This document shows, in pieces, positions 37,512 to 43,633 of a DNA stretch of 50,167 bases. Origin of the DNA: Streptomyces sp. 35G-GA-8 (GTDB lineage Bacteria; Actinomycetota; Actinomycetes; Streptomycetales; Streptomycetaceae). Numbering within the stretch: the stretch's first letter is position 1; each line of letters starts with the position of its first letter. The position numbers and the translations under genes were made by a program. Location: positions 107,938-158,104 of the forward strand of contig NZ_JAMHJQ010000019.1 in the NCBI RefSeq assembly GCF_023534745.1, given 5' to 3'. The notes beneath the pieces are model-generated. The model worked only from the letters and a program-made list of their open reading frames with translations. It was not told the DNA's origin and made no database searches.

Positions 37512-37530
37512 CGGTACCTAATTGGTACCG
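37512..37530. promoter_or_regulatory. Operator of the toxin-antitoxin pair
   Basis: CGGTACC-TAATT-GGTACCG, a perfect 7-base inverted repeat with a 5-base AT-rich spacer, 7 bases upstream of the antitoxin start. Confidence 0.75.
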
Positions 37531-37595
37531 AACAGGGAAGCGGCGGATCCACGGGGCCGGCGGCCGCCGTGCTCGATGGCGGCCGAGGGTCGCTC

Positions 37596-38618
37596 TCAGT
37601 GCTCCCGGTAGAACTCGGCCAGGGCGTGGAACGCGGCCTTGGGCTCCCAGGGCATGTCCGGATAGGTGTCCCCGCAGCGGTTCTCCAGGACCTTCACGAT
37701 GCCGTAGCTGGCGAGGTCGAGGTCGTCGCGGGGGTCGCCGTCGGGGCGGTGCACATGGTCGTAGAGCGCGAAGATGAACACGAAGGCGCTGTCGACACCT
37801 TCCGCCTCGAAGACCTCCAGCAGCTCGCGCAGATACGCGGCCTGGCCGGCTTCGTCGCGTTCGTACTCCCCCTTCAGCCGAACCGGTCCGGTCTTCTTGT
37901 CGTACTCGACGATCTCCAGGCCGCGAGCGCCCATGTCGCCCGCGCCCCGGAAGCAGGAGGCGCCGAACTCGGTGATCGCGACCGGCTTTCCCTGCCCGAC
38001 GAGGTCACGGACACCCTCGGCGAACCGGTCGGCCATCTCGACCGTCCGGTAGAGGTCCAGGGAGACGATGTCGAAGAGCGTCCAGTCGACGCGCTCCAGC
38101 GGTACGGAGGCGTAGGTGATCCTGCCGCCGAAGCGCTCACGGACAAGGGCCGCGGCCTTGCCGAGGAAGTCGTTGACACGCGTGCCGACCTCGCCGATCA
38201 GCTCACGTATCCGGTCCGGCACGGTCAGCTGCCCGACCCGTTCGTCGAGGGAGTCGCCGGGCAGGAACCCCTTGTTCATCAGGCTCATCTCGGCTCCGGT
38301 GACGAACACCACCTCGCAGCCGCGCCGCCTGAGCCGTTCCGCCCGCTCGGCACAGTCGGCGAACAGCGACAGCATCTCGTCGGTGGTGAGCTCCAGCGGA
38401 TACGGCGAGAACCAGACCTCCAGCCCCAGGGCGGCGGCGAAGCCCGCGGCGAGCTCCAACCGGCCCGGGTCACCGCCGGTCACCCGGACCGCGTCGCAGT
38501 GCAGATCGTCACGGATGACGCGCAGCTCGCGCTCGACCACCTCCGGGTCGAAGCGCTCACGGGAGATCACACCTTCGCGGATGAATCCGGTGTCGTACGT
38601 GATGCCTTTGGCACGCAT
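37596..38618 (-). CDS. TIM-barrel protein, 'abortive infection'-type label
   Basis: A 340-residue cytoplasmic protein with the strand-helix rhythm of a glycosidase TIM barrel. Two glutamates stand where clan GH-A catalytic residues are expected: E110 at the end of a strand (VFVTGAEMSL) and E217 in VAITEFGAS. Streptomyces homologues are often named abortive infection protein, without evidence known to me. The ATG at 38618 has GGAGAGGG 7 bases before it; an ATG six codons upstream overlaps that site. It is divergent from a TetR gene, with a palindrome in its promoter. A glycosidase or polysaccharide-related role is as likely as phage defence. Confidence 0.7.
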   Translation of the reverse strand: MRAKGITYDTGFIREGVISRERFDPEVVERELRVIRDDLHCDAVRVTGGDPGRLELAAGFAAALGLEVWFSPYPLELTTDEMLSLFADCAERAERLRRRGCEVVFVTGAEMSLMNKGFLPGDSLDERVGQLTVPDRIRELIGEVGTRVNDFLGKAAALVRERFGGRITYASVPLERVDWTLFDIVSLDLYRTVEMADRFAEGVRDLVGQGKPVAITEFGASCFRGAGDMGARGLEIVEYDKKTGPVRLKGEYERDEAGQAAYLRELLEVFEAEGVDSAFVFIFALYDHVHRPDGDPRDDLDLASYGIVKVLENRCGDTYPDMPWEPKAAFHALAEFYREH

Positions 38619-38642
38619 GCGCGATGCCCTCTCCATCAGAGA

Positions 38643-38664
38643 ATATTAGGTACTGGACGTACCT
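38643..38664. promoter_or_regulatory. TetR operator and -10 of the TIM-barrel gene
   Basis: AGGTAC-TGGAC-GTACCT (38648-38664) is a perfect 6-base inverted repeat. It directly abuts a minus-strand -10 element TAATAT (38648-38643), so it fills the -35/-10 spacer, a common TetR repression site. A further palindrome CGGTACCG lies at 38711-38718, before the TetR start. Confidence 0.65.
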
Positions 38665-38735
38665 TACTTGCATGTGGCCCAGGATCAAGTCCACAGTTGA
38701 GGGGAACGGTCGGTACCGAATCACGGACAGAGGGC

Positions 38736-39371
38736 ATGACGGACGATCCGACGAAGCGGCCGGGTGCCGCGGGGACACGGCGCCGCGGCGCCGTACTGGA
38801 AGAGGCGATCCTGCGCGCAGCGGCCGACGAACTCATCGAGTCCGGTTACGCGGGACTGACCATGGACCAGGTCGCGCGACGCGCCGGCACCAACAAGAAC
38901 GCGATCTACCGCCGCTGGCCCAACCGCCTCGCGCTCGGCATCGCGGCCTACCGGCAGCTGACCACAACACTCCAGCCTCCCGACACCGGTGATCTGCGCG
39001 ACGACGTCCTCGAACTGCTCCACCGGGCGAACCGGCACTGGAGTTCCCCGCTCGGCATGGTCCTGCGCGAGCTGATGTCCGCGGCCGGCGGCGCGACGGA
39101 GTTCGTCGCGCAGTTGCCCGAGCAGTCCACCGACGCCGTGGCCGCGTCCTGGCTGACCGTGCTGGGGCGGGCGATCGCACGGGGCGAGGCCTCCCCCGAA
39201 GCGCTCCATCCACGGGTCGCCACCGTGGCCGTCGTCCTGCTCAGAAACGAGTTCGTGGTGCGCGGGGTCCCCACCGCACCCGACGAGGTCATCGTCGAGA
39301 TCGTCGACGAGGTCTACCTCCCGCTGGTCCGGCAGCGCGGTGCGACACACCTTCGTGAGCGGCCCATCTGA
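38736..39371 (+). CDS. TetR-family regulator (second)
   Basis: A 211-residue TetR protein. The helix-turn-helix is at about 18-65 (EEAILRAAADELIESGYAG, MDQVARRAGTNKNAIYRRW) and the C-terminal domain is of the TetR_C type with LLRNEFVVRG. The ATG at 38736 has GAGGG upstream; the long open frame before it is antisense to the TIM-barrel gene and is rejected. It probably represses the divergent TIM-barrel gene through AGGTAC-N5-GTACCT. Confidence 0.9.
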   Translation: MTDDPTKRPGAAGTRRRGAVLEEAILRAAADELIESGYAGLTMDQVARRAGTNKNAIYRRWPNRLALGIAAYRQLTTTLQPPDTGDLRDDVLELLHRANRHWSSPLGMVLRELMSAAGGATEFVAQLPEQSTDAVAASWLTVLGRAIARGEASPEALHPRVATVAVVLLRNEFVVRGVPTAPDEVIVEIVDEVYLPLVRQRGATHLRERPI

Positions 39372-39384
39372 CGATCTCGCCGGA

Positions 39385-39413
39385 GAGCCCGCCACCTGTG
39401 CGGTGGCGGGCTC
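39385..39413. terminator. Convergent terminator hairpin
   Basis: GAGCCCGCCACC (39385-39396), loop TGTGC, GGTGGCGGGCTC (39402-39413): a perfect 12-pair stem between the convergent TetR and lectin genes. Confidence 0.85.
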
Positions 39414-39438
39414 GACGATGGCCGGGGTCGGTCGCGGG

Positions 39439-39912
39439 TCAGTCGCCGGTGTTGGTCGCCCAAACAGGCTTGTTGGACTTGTTGTAGACGACGACATTGC
39501 CGTCGTCCTGGACGGCGAGGTAACGGCCCTTGTGCCAGGTCCCGGCGGCCCAGAGGGCCTTGCCGGCCTTGTTGTAGACGACAAGGTTGCCGTCCTCCTG
39601 CATGACGAGGCGGTCGGCGTTGGGGTAGACGTTCGGGGCCTGCCAGGCGGCGCGGTTGTCCTTGTAGAGGACGACGTTGCCGTCGCTCTGGACGCGCAGA
39701 ATGGCACGGCCGTTGCCGGAGGTCCACGCCTGGTTCTTGCCGAGGGTGGCGGTCGGGTAGAAGTGGGAGTCGCTTCGCAGGGCCTCTTGGGGCCCCGCGC
39801 TCCAGGCGGTGCGGCCGCTGTCGACGGCGTCGGCGGCGGGAGCGGCGGCCAGAATGGGCAGGGCTGCGAGGGCGAGCGCGGGAAGGCCGCGCCACACGAG
39901 GTTCTTGATCAC
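39439..39912 (-). CDS. Secreted bulb-type (mannose-binding) lectin
   Basis: A 157-residue secreted protein with a signal peptide (LVWRGLPALALAALPILAA, cleavage near AADAV, residue 29) and one B-lectin domain. Three copies of the QxDxNxVxY-type mannose site are visible: VQSDGNVVLY, MQEDGNLVVY and VQDDGNVVVY. It may bind mannose-rich glycans in the environment. The start is GTG; no Shine-Dalgarno site is clear and TAATCC lies only 6 bases before it, so a leaderless message is possible. Confidence 0.88.
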   Translation of the reverse strand: MIKNLVWRGLPALALAALPILAAAPAADAVDSGRTAWSAGPQEALRSDSHFYPTATLGKNQAWTSGNGRAILRVQSDGNVVLYKDNRAAWQAPNVYPNADRLVMQEDGNLVVYNKAGKALWAAGTWHKGRYLAVQDDGNVVVYNKSNKPVWATNTGD

Positions 39913-39928
39913 AACACCGGATTAAGGC

Positions 39929-39968
39929 AGTTCGCCTGTCCGCGAAGACAGCCCACTGGCCGCGAACT
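39929..39968 (-). terminator. Possible terminator after the SLC13 carrier gene
   Basis: Outer arms AGTTCGC (39929-39935) and GCGAACT (39962-39968) enclose an inner hairpin CTGTC-CGCGAA-GACAG. It lies between the carrier stop (40026) and the lectin start on the same strand. Confidence 0.45.
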
Positions 39969-40025
39969 CACCCGGACGGTCCAGCGAATTCATCGGCGAA
40001 ACGACACTCCCGGGTCAGGCTCGTG

Positions 40026-41462
40026 TCAGAACCAGCCCGGGACGACGAACACACCCCAGGTCACGACCGGCACCACCGCGGCCATGGCGAGGCCCCACAC
40101 CATGAGGCCTCGGAAGACCGTGTCCCTGCGCTCCTCGGGCGAGTTGGCGACCACCAGGGCGCCACTGGTCGAGAACGGCGAGGAGTCCACCACCGAGGCC
40201 GAGATCGCCAGCGCGACGATCAGCCCGACCGTGCCGACCTGACCGCCCAGCAGGAAGGGGACCGCCAGCGGGATCAGCGCGCCCAGGATGCCCGTGGTGG
40301 AGGCGAAGGCGGAGACGACGGCCCCGATGAGACAGATGAGCAGGGCTCCCAGCAACGGGGTACGGACCGAGGCGACCCCTTCGCCGAGGTAGTCGATGGT
40401 GCCGATCCGCTCCATCAGGCTGACGAACGTGACGATGCCGCAGACGAGCAGGACCGTCGACCACGCGCACTTGTCCACCGCTCCCTTCGCCGACTCCGGT
40501 GAGACGAGGGAGAGGACGACGGTCACGGTGAGAGCCATCAGCCCGACGTTGAGGTCGAAGAAGAGGGATCCGACGACCAGGCTGAGCAGACCGAGGAGGG
40601 TGAGCACACGGGCGCGGTCGAGGGTGAGCGGTTGCTCCTCGGCGGTGGCCCGGTCGTCGGCGACCGCGACGGCCAGAGCGCCGCCGCCCGCCGGCGCCAC
40701 CGCCGTGGCCGACACCGAGGACCCGGAGGACAACGCCGTGGTGACCGTACGGCCACCACCACCGGTCGCGCCGCCGCCGCCTTCGCCTCCCACACTGTCA
40801 CCGTCTCCCGGCTTCGCGGCCAGGGCGCCCGTGCCGCCGTCCACCGGCTCCCGCCGCCCCAGCAGTGTGCGACCACCGAACAGGAAGAACACGAAGAGGC
40901 TGAGCGCGACATTGAAGAGGAAGGAGCAGAGGAACAACAGCGCCGGATTTCCGGGCAGGTTGTTCCGTGACATCACTCCATTGGTGATGCTGCCGAACAC
41001 ACTGATGGGCGAGAAGCCTCCCGCGCTGGCGCCGTTGATGATGAACAGCCCCATCAGAAGCGGATTGATCCGGTAGCGCTTCGCGAATCCCAGGCCGATC
41101 GGCGCGACGAGCGCGACGGCCGCCGGGACCACCGCGCCGACGGCGGTCAGCACGGCGGTGACCAGGAACATGATCCACGGGATGAGCGCGATCCGGCCAC
41201 GCACCACTCTCATGGACCCGTGGACAAGCCAGGTCACCGTGCCGTTGTTCTTCGCGATCGCGAAGAGGAAGGTCACACCGACCAGCACCACGAACAGATC
41301 CCCGGGGAACCCCGCAAAGATGTCGTCCGCCGTTTCGTGCACGAATACGGTTCCCACCACAAACGCGACCACGATGGCCAGTGCGCCCATATGTACCGAG
41401 AAAACAGTGGCGACCGTGAATATCAGTACGAGACCGATGAGGGAGATGACGTGATCTGACAC
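40026..41462 (-). CDS. SLC13/MatC-like organic acid carrier
   Basis: A 478-residue membrane protein with about 12 hydrophobic segments. The N-terminal half (HVISLIGLVLIFTVATVFSV, and NNGTVTWLVHG) resembles the MatC dicarboxylate carrier domain; the second half ends with DSSPFSTSGALVVAN, the conserved re-entrant motif of the group. An unusual hydrophilic Gly/Ala/Ser-rich loop of about 75 residues (205-280) separates the halves. The GTG start has AGGAAG 5 bases upstream. It lies next to an IclR gene on the same strand and near aminotransferase and 2-hydroxyacid dehydrogenase genes, which suggests uptake of a small hydroxy- or dicarboxylic acid. Confidence 0.82.
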   Translation of the reverse strand: MSDHVISLIGLVLIFTVATVFSVHMGALAIVVAFVVGTVFVHETADDIFAGFPGDLFVVLVGVTFLFAIAKNNGTVTWLVHGSMRVVRGRIALIPWIMFLVTAVLTAVGAVVPAAVALVAPIGLGFAKRYRINPLLMGLFIINGASAGGFSPISVFGSITNGVMSRNNLPGNPALLFLCSFLFNVALSLFVFFLFGGRTLLGRREPVDGGTGALAAKPGDGDSVGGEGGGGATGGGGRTVTTALSSGSSVSATAVAPAGGGALAVAVADDRATAEEQPLTLDRARVLTLLGLLSLVVGSLFFDLNVGLMALTVTVVLSLVSPESAKGAVDKCAWSTVLLVCGIVTFVSLMERIGTIDYLGEGVASVRTPLLGALLICLIGAVVSAFASTTGILGALIPLAVPFLLGGQVGTVGLIVALAISASVVDSSPFSTSGALVVANSPEERRDTVFRGLMVWGLAMAAVVPVVTWGVFVVPGWF

Positions 41463-41494
41463 AAGGCTTCCTCGCCTTCAGTCCGGCTCCATTT

Positions 41495-41511
41495 ATTCCG
41501 CAATACGGAAT
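41495..41511. promoter_or_regulatory. Palindrome upstream of the carrier gene (IclR site?)
   Basis: ATTCCG-CAATA-CGGAAT is a perfect 6-base inverted repeat, 33 bases before the carrier start. A related, less perfect site TTCC-N6-GGAA follows at 41517-41530. IclR-family operators often have TTCC/GGAA arms, and the IclR gene is adjacent. Confidence 0.6.
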
Positions 41512-41554
41512 CCCGTTTCCGCAGTGGGAAGTATGGAAGCGGCACCAGAAGGCG

Positions 41555-42340
41555 TCAAGAGTCGTGCGCTGACGAACCGTCACCCCCCGCAGGAGTGCCC
41601 GCGCCCCCCAGCGCGGAGCCGACCGCCGCCGCGGCCTCCCGCACCAACAGGCCGTAGGTGGCACGGTCTTCGCTGGTCAGACGGCTGGTGGGGACATTGA
41701 CACTGATGCTCGCGACCGGCTGCCCCGAGCCGCCGATGACGGCCGCCGCGACCGCCGAGACATCCGTGCGCCATTCACCGCCGTTCGTCGCGTAACCACG
41801 CTTCCGGATCTCGGCCAGCTCGGCGAGCAGCAGCTCCGGATCGGTGATCGTGGTGGTGGTGAAACCGGACAGCCCCCCGGCGAGATGCCGGCCGACGACC
41901 TCGGCGGGGCTCGCGGCCAGCACGGCCTTGCCGTTGGCCGAGGCGTGCAGCGGCAGGACCTGGCCCAACGGCAGGATGATCCGCACCGGTTGGGCCGTCT
42001 CCAGCCGTTCGATGAGCACGACCTTGCCGCCCTCGGGCACCGCCAGATGGACCGTCTCGTCGGTGCGGCGACGCAGGTCCTCCATCACCGGTACGGCGAC
42101 ATCACGCAGCCCCAGTTCGCCGGTGGCATGCCGGCCGACGTGCAGCGCCTTGGTGGTGACCACCCATCGGGTGGGGGCACCGCCCGCCGGGCGGATCCAT
42201 CCCGCGGTGTGCAGGGTGACCAGCGCGCGTTGCACGGAACTCTTCGGGAGTTCCATCGCCCGCGCCAGGTCCGCGACCCCGACCGGCTGGCGCGCGGCCA
42301 CCTCCTCCAGCGCCCTGAGCGCGTTGAGGACGTTCTGCAT
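41555..42340 (-). CDS. IclR-family regulator
   Basis: A 261-residue regulator. The winged helix-turn-helix is at about 1-60 (VGVADLARAMELPKSSVQRALVTL) and the IclR effector domain (about 75-245) contains the LHASANGKA motif. The ATG at 42340 has AAGGAG 8 bases before it; an upstream in-frame start is not needed. It stands between the carrier (downstream, same strand) and the divergent aminotransferase gene, so it probably controls both sides, with sites at 41495 and 42399. Confidence 0.9.
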   Translation of the reverse strand: MQNVLNALRALEEVAARQPVGVADLARAMELPKSSVQRALVTLHTAGWIRPAGGAPTRWVVTTKALHVGRHATGELGLRDVAVPVMEDLRRRTDETVHLAVPEGGKVVLIERLETAQPVRIILPLGQVLPLHASANGKAVLAASPAEVVGRHLAGGLSGFTTTTITDPELLLAELAEIRKRGYATNGGEWRTDVSAVAAAVIGGSGQPVASISVNVPTSRLTSEDRATYGLLVREAAAAVGSALGGAGTPAGGDGSSAHDS

Positions 42341-42398
42341 CCATTGACTCCTTCGACAACCGAACCCTATGCTCCGCCGTGCCATCACACGATACGCC

Positions 42399-42415
42399 GT
42401 GCCGTCTTACGGCAC
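42399..42415. promoter_or_regulatory. Palindrome before the aminotransferase gene
   Basis: GTGCCGT-CTT-ACGGCAC is a perfect 7-base inverted repeat in the 98-bp gap between the divergent IclR and aminotransferase genes. CGCCGTGCC also occurs as a direct repeat at 42375-42383 and 42395-42403. It does not look like the ATTCCG box at 41495, so one of the two sites may belong to another regulator. Confidence 0.55.
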
Positions 42416-42438
42416 AACCCTTGAGGGGAGCCGCTCGC

Positions 42439-43605
42439 ATGACCTCCCGTACCGGCCGCCACTTCCTCCAGATCCCGGGCCCGACCAACGTCCCCGACCA
42501 GGTGCTCCGTGCCATGTCCGGGCCCACGATCGACCACCGAGGCCCCGAGTTCGGAGCCCTGACCCTGCGTCTGCTCGAAGCGATCAAGCCGGTGTTCGGC
42601 ACCGAGGGCCCGGTGGTGATCTATCCCGCCTCCGGGACCGGCGCCTGGGAAGCCGCGCTGGTCAACACCCTGAGCCCGGGCGACCGGGTGCTCTGTTTCG
42701 AGACCGGCCACTTCGCCACGCTCTGGCGGGACATGGCCCTGAGCCTCGGTCTTGAGGTGGAATTCGTGCCCGGGGACTGGCGCCACGGCACCGACCCCGA
42801 GGTCGTGGCCCAGCGGCTGGCGGCGGACCTCACCCACTCGATCAAGGCGGTCTGTGTCGTCCACAACGAGACCTCGACCGGTGTGACCAGCCGTATCGCC
42901 GAGATACGGCAGGCGATCGACGCCTCCGGTCACCCGGCGCTGCTGCTCGTCGACACGATCTCCTCACTCGGCTCGATCGACTACCGCCATGACGAATGGG
43001 GCGTCGATGTCACGGTGGCGGGATCGCAGAAGGGGCTCATGCTGCCCCCGGGCCTCAGTTTCAACGCCGTCAGCCACAAGGCGCTCACCGCCGCCCGCAC
43101 CGCCCGGCTGACCAAGTCCTTCTGGGACTGGGGCCCCGTCATCGAGGCCAACCGGCGCGGATACTTCCCGTACACCCCGGCGACGAACCTCCTCTACGCG
43201 CTGGAGGAAGCCCTTCGTATGCTCGCCGACGAGGGGCTGGACGCGGTCTTCGCCCGGCATGCCCGGCACGCCGCGGCGACCCGGGCCGCCGTCCGGGGCT
43301 GGGGACTTGAGGTGCTGTGCGCCGACGAACGCGAGCACTCGGGGTCACTGACCGCGGTGCTCATGCCCACCGGTCACGACGCCGACAAGGTCCGCGAGAT
43401 CATCCTCGACCGGTTCGACATGTCCCTCGGCGCGGGCCTCGGCAAGCTCAGCGGCCGGGTCTTCCGGATCGGGCATCTGGGCCACTTCAACGACCTCACC
43501 CTGGCCGGGACGCTCGCCGGGGTGCAGATGGGCCTCGAACTCGCCGGTGTACCCATCAGTCCGCGCGGTCTGGGAGACGCCCTCGACGTGCTGCGTTCCC
43601 GCTGA
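42439..43605 (+). CDS. Class V aminotransferase (alanine/serine-glyoxylate type)
   Basis: A 388-residue PLP enzyme. The N-terminal LQIPGPTNVP, the PASGTGAWEAALVN stretch that holds the phosphate and the lysine K198 in VAGSQKGLMLPPG that binds the cofactor are typical of serine-glyoxylate and alanine-glyoxylate aminotransferases. The likely reaction is glyoxylate plus an amino donor to glycine. The ATG at 42439 has GAGGGGA upstream. It is followed after 28 bases by the FAD/Fe-S dehydrogenase, which could make glyoxylate from glycolate, so the two form a sensible pathway. Confidence 0.88.
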   Translation: MTSRTGRHFLQIPGPTNVPDQVLRAMSGPTIDHRGPEFGALTLRLLEAIKPVFGTEGPVVIYPASGTGAWEAALVNTLSPGDRVLCFETGHFATLWRDMALSLGLEVEFVPGDWRHGTDPEVVAQRLAADLTHSIKAVCVVHNETSTGVTSRIAEIRQAIDASGHPALLLVDTISSLGSIDYRHDEWGVDVTVAGSQKGLMLPPGLSFNAVSHKALTAARTARLTKSFWDWGPVIEANRRGYFPYTPATNLLYALEEALRMLADEGLDAVFARHARHAAATRAAVRGWGLEVLCADEREHSGSLTAVLMPTGHDADKVREIILDRFDMSLGAGLGKLSGRVFRIGHLGHFNDLTLAGTLAGVQMGLELAGVPISPRGLGDALDVLRSR

Positions 43606-43633
43606 CGGTCCGAACCATGTGGAGCGAGTGAAC

